Notes: generated by a model not told the origin, from the sequence alone. A stretch of DNA of 64,000 nucleotides from Hermatobates lingyangjiaoensis (GCA_026182355.1 JAPFBL010000592.1:62001-126000), one strand, 5' to 3'; positions 31,899 through 43,650 are shown, numbered from the stretch's first letter. Numbers and translations are program-made.

Positions 31899-32170
31899 TA
31901 ACAGATTCAATAATATATCGACCGTTTGATAGAATAGGTGTGTTCTCTAATCGGGGTTCGGTCAATTTTCCAGGATAAAAAATTAAACTCTCGTTGCCAA
32001 CGTTTTGGTTTTATTTAAAACCTTTTTCATAGGCAGAAGTAGAAGTAGTAGTTAAAAAATTTTTACTTCTGCCTATGAAAAAGGTTTATAATAAAACCGA
32101 AATGTTGGCAACGAGAGTTTAATATTTTATCCTGGAAAATTGACCGAACCCCGATTAGAGAACACACCTA
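31899..32170. mobile_element. PLE-type foldback, family C, with 12-bp target duplication
   Basis: Inverted arms (31899-32050, 32062-32168) with degenerate C-type cores sit inside the dispersed repeat above. TATATTAGCATA occurs on both sides, consistent with a 12-bp target-site duplication, so this family can insert outside (TA)n tracts. Confidence 0.8.
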
Positions 32171-32765
32171 TTATATTAGCATAATTCAAATAATAAATAT
32201 ATCTTTTGCGATAAAACCTAAATGTGCTATTTGCAAATAGTATAATTTCAATTGTAGGTTATTAAAGACGCGTATTATTTTACAGTTAGATATATTAACA
32301 TAATACAAATGATAAATACATCTATTGTGATAAAACCTAAATGTGCTATTCGCAAATAGTACAAAATATGATTTATTAGAATGATATCACGGGAAATCAT
32401 TCATATTTGTTCTGTTTTTAAAAAAAATATGGAAGTATATCCTGAAATTAATAATTTTCAAGATTGTGATCTATGTTAAATTATGACATGATAAACTTAA
32501 AAGTAAAAGGTCATTATTTTACTTGTTCTGTAAATTTTTGTAGAAAAAATTAAATATGGTTACATCCTCTCCTAGGCAACGTTGCTTAAACAATGTATAT
32601 GCGGTAAATATACGTTGAAATCCAAATGTATTCTATACGTATTGCAAATATTTTGATTTGATTAATGAATATATGTCTTAAAGTTAAATTAGTTAAATTA
32701 TTATAAAGTTAAAGTTAAAAAAATATTATTTCTTTCATTTGTGATAATTTGTTTTTTTTTTGTAG

Positions 32766-32920
32766 GTGTCGCTTTCTTAGAGAGGGGTATGCATTGTAGA
32801 AAAACTAGACCTGATAGAGAAAAAGTGACAGCGTTTCTGGAAGCCTTATACATCTTAGGCACCATGTCAAAATGTTGTTGTTGGACAGTGCTGTTCGTTG
32901 TTACTACACTATTGAAACAG
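32766..32920 (+). CDS. Putative internal exon of an unrecognised gene
   Basis: A T-rich tract ending GTAG precedes the exon and CAG/GTAATG follows. The 155 bp encode, after two bases of a split codon, VAFLERGMHCRKTRPDREKV, then a hydrophobic-rich segment with CCCWTVLFVV. Only this frame is open. It starts in phase 2, while the snurportin exon at 8426-8558 ends in phase 0, so the two cannot be directly spliced. I do not recognise the family; it could be a false exon or a transposon fragment. Confidence 0.45.
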
Positions 32921-32956
32921 GTAATGAAATTTCATTTTAACTAATTAACTTAATTA

Positions 32957-33215
32957 TAGATGATCAAACCACAATAATAAATGGGAAAACAAGACTAAGA
33001 TCTTTCAACCGTTACAAGCGGTCTTCGTCAGATTCAAAAACCCAACTGAACCCAAACTGAAACCCAACTGAACCCAAAAACCCAATCAGTTGGGTTTTTG
33101 ACTCTGACGAAGACCGCTTGTTACGGTTGAAAGATCTTAGTCTTGTTTTCCCATTTCTTATTGTGGTTTGATCATTGATTGTTATTTCACGTGTTTATGT
33201 GAAACCTTTTTATTA
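32957..33215. mobile_element. PLE-type foldback, family F, with target duplication
   Basis: Arms with cores at 32990-33036 (minus, stem I base changed) and 33100-33142 (plus, intact). TTAATTATAGATG occurs at both edges, an 11-13 bp target duplication. It lies 37 bp beyond the exon donor at 32920, so it is intronic if that exon is real. Confidence 0.85.
33100..33142 (+). ncRNA. Minimal hammerhead core, family F (best copy)
   Basis: GACT (33100-33103), CTGACGA (33104-33110), extra A, stem II GACCG (33112-33116)/CGGTT (33124-33128), GAA (33129-33131), palindromic AGATCT (33132-33137), H17 = T, AGTC (33139-33142). Every helix pairs and all catalytic bases are present. Confidence 0.85.
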
Positions 33216-33382
33216 ATTATAGATGTATTAACTCTTCTTACTCAAATGAACTTACTACTGTATAAAATAACTGAAGGCTCTGTTTACAGTTATTTTAAAT
33301 TATTTACTCCATAAAATAGAGCTTATCATATTAACAAATGTTTTCAAATCAAATGTATCTATCCAGTTTATAATTAGTACTA

Positions 33383-33420
33383 GATGACCCGTGAACTCGT
33401 TCACTCAGTGTTAAGAAATT
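33383..33420 (-). mobile_element. Helitron 3' terminus, minus strand
   Basis: On the minus strand AGTGAACGAGTTCACGGGTC forms a hairpin followed by ATCTAGT, the CTAG-T end expected of a Helitron. No helicase coding sequence was recognised upstream. Confidence 0.5.
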
Positions 33421-33539
33421 ATAGCAACAGTTAATAAAATAATAAACTTATTATTTTATAATTATATCTATAAGTTATCTATATATCTATAAATTATTAT
33501 CTGTATCTATTCATTCCAATTAATTTGCAATTTGATATT

Positions 33540-33790
33540 GCAAATTACTGCTCTAATGTAATACTGAGGTAAAATGGATAAACCAACAAAAGTCTCCACA
33601 CAAATGAAGTTTTATTCAACGCGTTTCGAACACTTTGTGTTCATCATCAGGAAGACACAAAGTGTTCCAAACGCGTTGAATAAAACTTCATTTGTGTGGA
33701 GACTTTTGTTTGTATATCCATTTTACCTCAGAATGAGTAAATACCACACAATTACGGATTGCACAACTAATGATCTAATGTAACAGTTTA
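33540..33790. mobile_element. PLE-type foldback, family A2
   Basis: The minus arm has a complete core (33611-33656: CTGATGA-T-GAACAC..GTGTTC-GAA-ACGCGT-T with stem I TTC/GAA). The plus arm starts inside stem II, so its CTGATGA half is missing at the palindrome centre. The outer end is homologous to family A (GAGTAAATACCACA). Confidence 0.8.
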
Positions 33791-33799
33791 TTATATATA

Positions 33800-34830
33800 A
33801 TTTTGGAATTTCATACATCTGTTTATAGCTTTAAGTTCTAAATAGATTGTTAAATCAAAACGTTTTGGCCTTGAATTGATTTCAACGAGGAAAACTGAAG
33901 GATTCCTGATATATAAAAGAAATAAAATATTTTTATTTATATGTATAATAAGAATTAACAGTAATCATATGAATCGAATGCTTATAATAATATGCATTGA
34001 CTGAATATGATTGACAGGAATAACTTCCACTGCTATTTCTTGTTATTAAGCCATGAAAACAATTATTAGTTATAATTGTTTAACTTAGTTAACATAGAGT
34101 CTTATATGGCCCAAGCTTATTATTATAATATTTGTAACATGAATCAAGATATATATACAATAAGCATATTTAATAAAACAAAAAAATCATTTATTTTATT
34201 ATATAAATAAATAAAACATCAATTCAAGATAATTAAACATATTGATAACTACCTGTAATTGAAATATTCCGTTTATTTTACCCAACATAAAATAACATTG
34301 ATAAAAAGGAATTTGTCTTTATAATATTACTTTAGGACAATGGTATTTAAGCTGATATTTCTGTTCAAGTTTGTATTCCTAAAATTGTTTATTTTAATCC
34401 TCTAATATAATAGTTTATTATACATAATTTCTGAATTTCATGCATCTGTTTATTGTTTTAACTTCTAAATAGATGGTTAGATCAAAACGTTTACTTTGAA
34501 TTGACTTGAACAAGGATAACTGAAGGATTCCTGATATAAAACAAATAAAATTTGTTTTATACAAATGTATAACTGGAATTAACAGTAATCATGTGAAATA
34601 AAGAAACATCGTCTAAACAACGATAAGATTTCCAAAAATGGGGCTAAGATCTTTTGTAAAAAAACTCGTTTGGTTTATCCTATAACGTAAATAGATTTTA
34701 TATCTCTAGTCATGAATTTTACCTGACTTATGTTGAAGGAATTTATTTTTCATTCTTCTTTCTTTTTAATGCCGTTATTTGTATTGTAATATATTGCTCA
34801 CTATTTTTTTTAAGATTACTTTACTATAAG
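33800..34830. repeat. AT-rich stretch with an internal direct repeat
   Basis: A block containing AAATAGATTGTTAAATCAAA and GAAGGATTCCTGATATA at 33835-33960 recurs at 34465-34600 and, in part, at 31385-31440. No genes seen. Confidence 0.5.
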
Positions 34831-34834
34831 TAAA

Positions 34835-36885
34835 GTATACTGATCGTGAAAAAATTCGATCTCGAGATTTTTTAGACATATAAATGTTTAGAGGTCCCAA
34901 AAGTCGTTTTATGAAGTTTTTGCGATGATGTCTGTGTGTGTGGGTGGGTGAGTGAGTGTGTTAGCATTGCTTGTTACCACGCTACGGTCCAGAACCTTTG
35001 ATAGATGAAGTTGATATTTTACACAAAAATAGGCCCCATAGTCTAGATGATCCCTATTGTTTGGGATGAATTATACATGACGGGAAAGTCACCTTTTTTT
35101 GCCAAAACCCGTTTTTTAGAAAAAATTTTTTTCTCCTAAACTGCTAACTCTAGAGTTTTGAAATTTTGGCATTAGGTTTGGCCTTACAAATGGAATAAAC
35201 GAAAAATATATTCAGAATTTTAAAACAGCGGGAAATATTTTTTTCAATAAAATGTAAAAATGTTGACTTATAATTCAATCTCAAAGCTTGTAAGAGCCAT
35301 ACAAGCCATACCGTTTGAATAGAACCTAAAGCTATACCGTTCTATACCTAAAAATAGAACATTATTTACAGGATGATATGAGATATTTTTTTTAAAATTA
35401 CATTCTTCGAAGGGGCGTTACAGTACGATTTCTGTTTTCAGAAAATTTTTTTTTTTTGACACTAAACGGCTCATTATCATCATTAGAAAATCATGAATAT
35501 TTGTCCAAAAATGGAACAAAAAATTAGCAATTCATGAAAAAAAAATTTCAAATACGGCAAAGAGCAATAAGCTATAAAAACTGTTTGTTTATCCTAGACT
35601 AAGGGATCACCTGCTATACTTGTCGAATTTTTGATATTTTTTTACATTCTGTACATTGACTTAGAGTTTTTTACAGTAAATGTACTGAAATAATATTTTG
35701 TTTAGAGGTATAACGAATATGTTTAAATGATTTAACGACTTATATGTGATGTAAGAAGAATAAAATTCTTATATCTAAAAAATCAACAATAATAGAGCAT
35801 ATGAAACATATAATTTCTGATTCTTTTTATGGTATGATGGGTTTGTCTATCGAAATGTTCTAATCAATCTATATGTTGCACCATTCTAAAAAGGTTAATA
35901 TCAGATGCTGATTTTTTTACGTTTATGAATAACATTATTATTGTGTAATATTGAAGTTTTTGGAATGAATTTTTTCGTCCTATAGAAGGGCTTCTATGTT
36001 TCTGTCTAATTTCCAGTTTTTTCACTGTTCTAGTCTAATAGTAAATACCATTATTTTTAAAAATTTCAGGTTTCCAGCTTTTAAATTTAAAATTATACAG
36101 AAAAGTCGGCTTTTAACTTGATTTAAGAATGCAAAAGTGGCTAATTACCAATATATTTTTTTTAATATACATTTATAGCAAACTTATAACAGAGTACGGC
36201 ACGTGGGAAGAATAACATTCGCTCAGAGTAAATTGGTTTTTTATAATTTTTGACTAAGGGAAAGAAAAGTGAATTTTTAAAAAAACTCTAGCATGCCATA
36301 AAATTTCCAGTATAATAATTTGATAAAAGACCAAAAATGTAGATTTTATTAAGAATTTAAAAAATTCTTTTAAAAGTAATAAATGAAATTATCCTATATC
36401 TTAAATTAATTTTTTTTACATTTTATGACATTTCAGACAAAAACTTTGAAATGTTTTTAAAATACTTAAAATATTTTCAAGTTCTAAATTAGAAAATTTG
36501 TGTTAAGTATTAAATGTGGAAGGAGGTCAGATAAACTATGTAAGAGATCCACTGGCTATTGGAGCAAAAGCCATGCTCTCTTGTATGAAATTATTTCGTA
36601 AAAGCAAATTTTCACTTTGGCTTTTCATAATGTTATTACTGCTTTAGTTATACTAATAACTGTAAATCCATTAATTGTGTGACATACAAAAAAGGCTTAT
36701 CTATTGATAAGTGAATCAATCGCTATCCGTACTACCTCAGCAATGAAAGACTAATAAACATCTCCCAGTTAGACGATTATATTATGCTTAAACGAGACAT
36801 TATATATTATATACCCGAGAAGTTTGATATTAAGTTTACTTACAGTAAAGTTGAGTGTTGGCCACACCAGATTTTTACTTTACTG
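34835..36885 (+). repeat. ~2 kb AT-rich repeat unit, first tandem copy
   Basis: Starts with a palindromic TTTACTATAAGTAAAG and GATCGTGAAAAAATTCGATC, carries a GTGTGTGTGGGTGGGTGAGT tract and ends AGTTGAGTGTTGGCCACACC. Non-coding. The terminal palindromes and GT-rich 5' part recall Helentron-type elements, but this is only a resemblance. Confidence 0.6.
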
Positions 36886-38525
36886 TAAGTAAAGTATAGT
36901 GATCGTGAAAAAATTAGATCTCGAGATTTTGACGGAATTACATGTTTTGAGGTCCCAGAAGTCATTTTATGAAGTTATTTCGATGATGTCTGTGTGTGTG
37001 GGTGGGTTGGTGGGTGAGTGTGTTAGCATTGCTTGTTACCACGCTACGGTCCAGAATCTTTGATGGATCAAGTTGATATTTTATACAAAAATGGGCCTCA
37101 TAAAGACGAAGATCCCTATTGTTTGGGAAGAATTATGTATGATGGGAAAGTTACCTTTTTTTTGCCAAAAACCGTTTTTTAGAAAACATTTATTTCTCCT
37201 AAACTGATAACCCTAGAGTTTTGAAATTTTGACATTATCTTTGAGGCTACAAATGGAACAAACGAAAAATATATTTAGAATTTTAAAACAACAGGAAATA
37301 TTTTTTTTTTAATAAAATGTAAAAATTTTGACTTATAATTCAATCTAAAACCTTGTGAGAGCGATACAAGCCATACTGTTAGACGGATCACAATGAAACT
37401 ATGCCTAAAAATAGAACATTATGTGGAGAATGAGTTGAGATATTTTTTTTCAAAATTACATTCGGTAAAGGGGCGTTACAGTACGATTTCTGTTTTCAGA
37501 AAATGATTTTTTGACGCGAAACAGCTCATTAAACAATAATGAAAATTTGACCAAAAATGGACCAAAAATTAACAATTCATAAAAAAAAAATCATGAAGTT
37601 TCAATTACGGGAAAGAGCAATAACGCTATAAAAACTGTTTGTTTATCCTAGACTGAGAGATCACCTGCTATACTTGTCGAATTTTTTTATATTTTTTTAC
37701 ATTGTTTACATTGACTTAGAAATTTTTTGAGCAAATCCACTGAGATAAAATTGATATTTATAAAGGAATAATTTAAATTGTTTATTGACTTATATGAGAT
37801 GTAAGAGGAATAATATTGTGCAGGAAAATAATAACACTCACTCAGAAAAAATCCGTATATATGTTATTTGACAAAGGGGAAGGAAAATGATCTTATTAAA
37901 TACTAAGAAGCTTATTATTATTATTATTTTAAAGATTAAAATTCCCAGTATAATAATTCTATGAAAGACCAAAAATGTAAATGATAATTCATAATTGGAA
38001 TATTTCGTTTAGAGATTAATAAATGTAATTATCGTACATCTTTAATTAACAAAGCACCTTAAAATAACATTTTCTTCGCTGTTTAAGATGTTTTTCAGAG
38101 AAAAAAAGGGTATTTTCCTGTTTTAAATTTTAAAATTTTACTTTAATATTCAATGTAGAAGGATGTCATGTAAACGATGTAGGAAATCCACTGGCTGTTT
38201 GAACGAAAGCCATTCTCTTGTAGGAGAATAAATCGTTTCAAGAAATGTTCACTTTGGTTTTTCAAAAATGTTATTACTGCTGTAGTTATACTAATGAAAT
38301 TATTTGCAAATAATAAATTATTTGTGATGTACAAAAATAAGCTTATAAATTGATATGTCCTTCAATCACTATCTGTACTACCTCAGGAATGAAAGACTAA
38401 TAATCATATCCCATTTAGATGTTTACATTATGCTTAAATGATACGTTATGTGTTATATACTCAAGAAATTTGATATTAAGTTACTTATAGTAAAGTTGAG
38501 TATAGGCCACTCCAGATTTTTTATT
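36886..38525 (+). repeat. ~1.6 kb AT-rich repeat unit, second tandem copy
   Basis: Direct head-to-tail copy of the preceding unit, with internal deletions; the same start, GT tract and GGCCACTCCAGATTT end. The junction lies at about 36885. Confidence 0.65.
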
Positions 38526-39119
38526 TGAATAATTCGTCATAAACTGGAATTAACATGTATTCCAATATTCACCTGTGTGCAAATTTTCAAACAAGAACAT
38601 GACAGTTTTATAAGTATATAGATTTATAGAGTTATTGACTAAAGAAACAGAAAATTAACGAATAATAATCACTTTAATAATAGATTCACCTGAAATGTGT
38701 CTATATAAGTCATAATTACTAAATTTGAATCACGTTTCAAACATAAATTTCATTTCAACAAATTATGTTTTTGACTAATTCATAATTACTGATTATTCAT
38801 TCAGAGTTGCTGAATTAAATAATCATTTAAACATGATCATCATTTTATATAAATTATTTAAAATGACATATATAGCTAAATCATAGTTAAGAATGTTTAA
38901 AAGTTGTTTGCTCAATAAAATTTTGCAAGCAAATTTTTAGATCATAATAGCTATTGATGTCAAAAAATTAGTTTTTAACATTGTCATTATTTTAACTGAT
39001 TTAGTCAAATGAAACGAACATTACTTATTGTAATTTGCGAATTTATAAAGTTATTTCTTCAAAAAAAAATTTGAGTTTTAAACATTTTCACCATTTTACT
39101 TATTTACAAAACTTATTTA

Positions 39120-39745
39120 TTCAAGGCAGGAAAAAGATAACATTCGCTCAGAGAAAATTGATATATATGATTTTTGATAAATGGAAAGGAAAATGATTTT
39201 ATTAAATACCAAGAAGCTATAAAATTCCCAGGATAATAATTTTATAAAAGACCAAAAATGTAAAAGATATGAGTAATTCAAAATTGAAATCTTTCGTTTG
39301 AAGATGAATAAATGTAATTATTGTACATCCTTAATTATAAATCATCTTAAAACGACATTTTTTCTTCCATGTTTTTCAGAGAAAATAAGGGTATTTTCCT
39401 GTTTTAAATTTGAAAATTTCACTGAAATGTTCAATGTTGAAAGAGGTCAAGTAAACGATGTAAGAAATCCACTAGCTATTTGAACAAAAGCCATGTTCTC
39501 TTGTAGGTGAATATTTCGTATCAAGAAATTTTCAATTTGGCTTTTTAAAAATGTTATTCCTGCTGTATTTATACTAATGAAATTATTTGCATCAGCTGTG
39601 TGATGTACAAAAATAAGCTTATATATTGATATGTCCATCAATCACTATCTGTACTACCTCAGGAATGAAAGACTAATAAACATGTCTCATTTAGATGTTT
39701 ACATTATGCTTAATTGAGACGTTATATATTATACACCCAAAAAGT
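39120..39745 (+). repeat. Third partial copy of the AT-rich unit
   Basis: The 3' part only, beginning near CATTCGCTCAGAGAAAATTG and including the CCACTAGCTATTTGAACAAA block shared with 36550 and 38190. Confidence 0.6.
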
Positions 39746-39970
39746 TTACTTATAATAAAGTTGAGTGTAGGCCACTCCAGATTTTTTTCTTTACTTATAG
39801 TAAAGTTGAGTGTAGACCACTCCATATTTTTTTCTTTACTTATAGTAAAGTTAAGTGTAGACCACTCCAGATTTTTTTTCTTTACTTATAATAAAGTTGA
39901 GTGTAGGCCACTCCAGATTTTTTTCTTTACTTATAATAAAGTTGAGTGTAGGCCACTTCAGATTTTTATA
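39746..39970 (+). repeat. Five tandem copies of the unit's 3' terminus (45 bp)
   Basis: Period 45-46 bp, each copy TTACTTATA..AAAGTTGAGTGTAGGCCAC..AGATTTTT. This is the same sequence that ends the 34835 and 36886 units, so the 3' terminus itself has been amplified. Confidence 0.9.
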
Positions 39971-40329
39971 CTCAAAATTAATCAATATGATTCCTTTAAA
40001 TAATTAATGACTGATATTAACATTCCTTATTCCAGATTATGAATTTATTTTAAACAATATCTTCAAATAACTATTTCAAAAAATGTCCTTATTTTGACTA
40101 ATTCAATAAAACTAAAGGGAAATAAATTAACAAAGTATTTAAATTATTTCTTCAATTAAATAGTTTTTAACATTGTCATTATTGTTTCTAATTTATTCCA
40201 ATTTTATGAATATGACTTATTTTAATTAACTGAAATATTTAAAGTTATTTCTTTAAAAATATAGATTCTCACTTTTTTAATATTTAATTTTATTAGTCAA
40301 ATTATATGGAAATTACATATCCACAGTAA

Positions 40330-40825
40330 GTTAGGTTAGGTTAGGTTATAGTGGCCGTCCCGAGAGAGAACACACATAGTCCGCAAGCTGGCCCCTTGTA
40401 ACACCACAAAAGAGAATTGGGGCTATTCTCCCCCGTCCCTGGCCCACTCGAACCATCTCGAGAGAACAATAAATCTAGACAGATCCCTGATACCAGTGGA
40501 TGCTAAGTTATCAAGATTGTCAAAGAAGTACTCCCCTAATGCTTCTTTCCTTCTTTGAGCCAGACCAGGGCATTGACAGAGAAAGTGAGGAACCGTCTCT
40601 TCTTCCTCCTCGTTCTGGCATGCTCTACAAAAATCCCTCCATTCCTAACCTGGTGGCGTGCTTTCCTACGAGCCAGTGCTCCGTGGAAACAGCGATCACA
40701 TCGGCTACCATTCTTCTATTTATAGAGCAGATCTTTAGTCTTTCTGGAGTTACAATAAGGCCACAACTACTTTGAAATAAGACACGTGTCCTCCCTAGAC
40801 CATCTTTGTTTGACGCGTTCATCAA
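40330..40825 (-). pseudogene. 5'-truncated LINE with RNase H/CCHC-like C-terminus
   Basis: Minus frame reads WLVGKHATRLGMEGFL, then, after a -1 frameshift, CRACQNEEEETVPHFLCQCP and RRKEALGEYF, ending at a stop near 40423. This is the usual C-terminal RNase H plus Cys/His tail of Jockey/R1/I-type LINEs. A perfect 13-bp target duplication ATATCCACAGTAA (40317-40329, 40826-40838) delimits it. The 3' end is not poly(A) but AACCTAACCTAACCTAAC, matching the SINE tails of this window. Confidence 0.9.
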
Positions 40826-41093
40826 ATATCCACAGTAACAAACCTATTTACAGTAATTTCATTAAAAAATTCAATACTATTATTCTCATTATTTCAACTA
40901 ATTTTGTCAAACTAAACGAACTTCTTTAAATTATATTAATATTACTTGAACAGAGTCAAAAATATTGTAATTTTTTCAATTTTATTGAAATTTTGAAATT
41001 TTATATGATAACATAATAATAAAATTACATGAAATTTGAAGCAATAAAATATAATAATTAGTAAAATAGTAGTAATATTAATAATCGGAAACT

Positions 41094-41250
41094 GATATAT
41101 ATATATATATAATATATATATATATATATACAGTACCGCCCTGTCTTCCTGCGGGACTCTTCGCTCTTCGCACCTCCTGATGACGACGATGGTCGAAATA
41201 TCGATGTGAGTTATGTCTGTGTCTTTCTGTGTGTTTCCTTCGTTTTGAAT

Positions 41251-41284
<34 letters not shown>
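41094..41284 (+). mobile_element. Solo family L terminal segment between (TA)n tracts
   Basis: (TA)n at 41094-41129 and 41256-41284 flank one plus-strand terminal copy with an intact hammerhead core. Confidence 0.8.
41171..41208 (+). ncRNA. Minimal hammerhead core, family L (best copy)
   Basis: CACCTC upstream pairs with GATGTG downstream (five of six pairs) around CTGATGA (41177-41183), extra C, stem II GAC/GTC with GATG loop, GAA (41195-41197), palindromic ATAT (41198-41201) and H17 = C (41202). Confidence 0.8.
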
Positions 41285-41592
41285 TCACTGATAAAACGAA
41301 ATACGATCCAAACTGGACACAATACGAGTTTGAGATTAACAAAGAGCAACACACAAAGTAGGGAAACACACTTACAGACTCAAATTTTCGGGTAATCCGT
41401 CTTCAGGAGAAAAGAGAATGGGAGACCAAGCACGTTGTAGAAGCAACGGCAAGTAACCCTTACTTGCCGTTGCTTCTACAACGTGCTTGGTCTCCCATTC
41501 TCTTTTCTCCTGAAGACGGATTACCCGAAAATTTGAGTCTGTGAGTGTGTTTCCCTACTTTGTGTGTTGCTCTTTGTTAATCTTGAACTCGT
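41285..41592. mobile_element. PLE-type foldback, family O
   Basis: Near-perfect arms (41290-41455, 41458-41590) with cores at 41376-41412 (minus) and 41503-41541 (plus). Other family O copies occur at 60146 and 60375. Confidence 0.85.
41503..41541 (+). ncRNA. Minimal hammerhead core, family O
   Basis: CTC/GAG stem I, CTGAAGA (41510-41516), C, a weak 2-bp stem II GG/CC, GAA, palindromic AATT, H17 = T. In the copy at 60430-60468 stem II is GGA/TCC, so pairing is maintained by change. Confidence 0.7.
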
Positions 41593-41593
41593 G

Positions 41594-41634
<41 letters not shown>

Positions 41635-41639
41635 TGTAA

Positions 41640-41880
41640 TTGTTTGAAAGGTTTAGAGTTTATACGAGCTCCGTGGAGTCGGAGTGGGGCATTTTTTCGA
41701 CTTTGAGTAGTCGGAGTTGGAGTCGGAGAGAAATCAGCCGACTCTGACTCCGACTCCCTCACGTATTTAAATTACTTGTGTACATGAAAAAGTCATTAAG
41801 TGATATAATATGATTAATTAGTCCAAGTATAATTTTTCCCTTCGGAGGAAAACATTGGACATTTGATGTTGCAACAAAAA
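41640..41880 (-). repeat. GGAGTC-rich dispersed element
   Basis: GGAGTCGGAGT-type hexamer repeats and a CCTCCGAAGG..AACATTGGACAT block. A reverse-complement copy lies at 53380-53650. Unclassified short interspersed element. Confidence 0.6.
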
Positions 41881-41884
41881 AAGT

Positions 41885-42145
41885 TTATTAATATTAAACA
41901 CATAATATACCGTCTTACGTCCTTGTACATTGCTGCCGTAGCTCTCGGACCGGTTTCGGGTGTCACCCATCTTCAACACGAACTGATCTAATGAATCTAA
42001 TCTAGGATTAGATCCTAGGATTCGTCTAGCAATCTAGGATCCATTAATCAGTTAGTGTTGAAGATGGGTGACACCCGAAACCGGTCCGAGAGATACGGCA
42101 GCAATGTACGAGGTAAGACGGTATATTATGTGTTTAATATTAATA
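41885..42145. mobile_element. PLE-type foldback, family P
   Basis: Arms (41890-42000, 42030-42145) with cores 41942-41985 (minus) and 42053-42095 (plus): TTGAAGA-T-GGGT..ACCC-GAA-ACCGGT-C. U3-G8 would be a wobble pair. Stem I is short. Confidence 0.8.
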
Positions 42146-42234
42146 ATACTATCCTCTGTGGTAATGATGAAATGCATAAATTTAAAAAAAAAGTTTAGTT
42201 TAATGCAAAATATCTGGCCTGTTCAGTGTTTTAG

Positions 42235-43040
42235 AAGATTGATAATTAAAAATCTGGAGTGGCCTACACTCAAATTTACTGTGAGTATATATAATATCAA
42301 TTATATTGTTGGTTCTTGGTTATATAATGTCTTATTAGTCTTTCATTCCTGGCGATGGTACAGATAGTGATTGAACCAGTTATCAACGTAAACATTGATA
42401 TTATATCAATTTTGATTATAACATTATAACATTTATTTTGGTATATCACACAACTGAAACATATAATATCCTTGGTATTACCACAGCAGTAATAACACTT
42501 ATGAAAAAAAAACGTGTTACGAAACAATCTCTTACAGGAGATCATGGCTTTTGTCCCCATAGCCAGTGAATCTCATTCATGGCCATCTGTAACATTACAT
42601 GGCCATCTGTAACATCACATGGTCATCTGTAATATTACATGGCCAGTGGATCTGTTACATTTAATGTTGTTTTTCTAACCATCTTCTAGATTAAATAATT
42701 AAGAGACTTCAAAATATTCCTATTTTATTTAAAAAAATATCAGAAATATTTAACAAAAAAAATATCACCGAGAAATTAGTTTAAAATCAATATTCCTTTT
42801 GGTAATATAGAACAACGGAGTCTATTCCTTATACTAAAATATCACCCAAAGATAATTCCATTCGTAAACAGAACAAAATAAACATGCGATATTAAATTTT
42901 GTTCAAGGGTGCACCATATAGATTGATTAGAGTATTTCATTAGACAAATCCATCACACTATGGAAAGCATAGAAATTATAAGATTTCAAATCATGGAATC
43001 CTTTCAAATTATTTCATTAAACCTCTAAACATCAATTTTA
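42235..43040 (-). repeat. Inverted copy of the AT-rich unit
   Basis: Starts ATCTGGAGTGGCCTACACTC, the complement of the unit's 3' end, and continues in reverse through blocks found at 36480-36780 and 35700-36060. Confidence 0.65.
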
Positions 43041-43059
43041 TTTCAGTCAATTTTATTTA

Positions 43060-43225
43060 TTAACATTGTTGTTCCTTTAAATAATGTAAAATTGATTTTC
43101 TTAGTTAAAAAATTCCTACTTCCGCCTATGAAAAAGGTTTTAAATAAAACCGAAACGTTGGCAACGAGAGTTTGATTTTTTATCCTGGAAAATTGACCGA
43201 ACCCTGATTAGAGAACACAGCTATA
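43060..43225 (+). mobile_element. Solo family C terminal segment
   Basis: Core-like 43124-43168: CCTATGAAAAAGGTTTT..AAAACC-GAA-ACGT-T-GGC, with stem II and palindrome intact but C3 and G8 lost. Confidence 0.7.
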
Positions 43226-43440
43226 TATATTAGTATAAATAGGGAGCAGACCTTCTTTTATACAAATTGTGTTAAACTGAATTGCCTTAATCAAACTTAC
43301 CTTTCTTTTAAGCAGTTTTGCTGATATAATTCACCAGCCGAATCAAGACGTTTTGAAATTATCTAGAAAATATGAAAAACTGCTTAAAAGAAAGGTAAGT
43401 TTGATTAAGCCAATTCAGTTTAACACAATATATATATATA
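43226..43440. mobile_element. Palindromic PLE N-terminal segment, core-less
   Basis: Arms homologous to 20590-20765, with a 60-bp non-palindromic centre. The left arm ends in the TATTAGTATAAATAGGGAGC tail that encodes the LLPIYTNI motif on the minus strand. Confidence 0.7.
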
Positions 43441-43444
43441 TATA

Positions 43445-43650
43445 TTATAAAACCACAATATGAAATGGGGAAAACAGACTAAGATCTTTCAACTGTAACA
43501 AGCGGTCTTCGTCAGAGTCAAAAACCCAACTGAGTGTTTGACTCTGACGAAGACCGCTTGTTACTAATGAAAGATCTTAGTCTTTTTTTCCCATTTCATG
43601 TTGCGGTTTGATAATTGTTTTTCACATGTTTATGTGAAATATAAATATAT
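43445..43650. mobile_element. PLE-type foldback, family F
   Basis: Very tight foldback with cores 43477-43519 (minus) and 43538-43585 (plus) and only about 12 bp between the stem I strands. The plus copy lost part of stem II. Confidence 0.8.

Noticed and set aside
32766..32920. Third exon of snurportin
   Set aside because: Its start phase is incompatible with the preceding exon and its sequence does not resemble the snurportin C-terminus.
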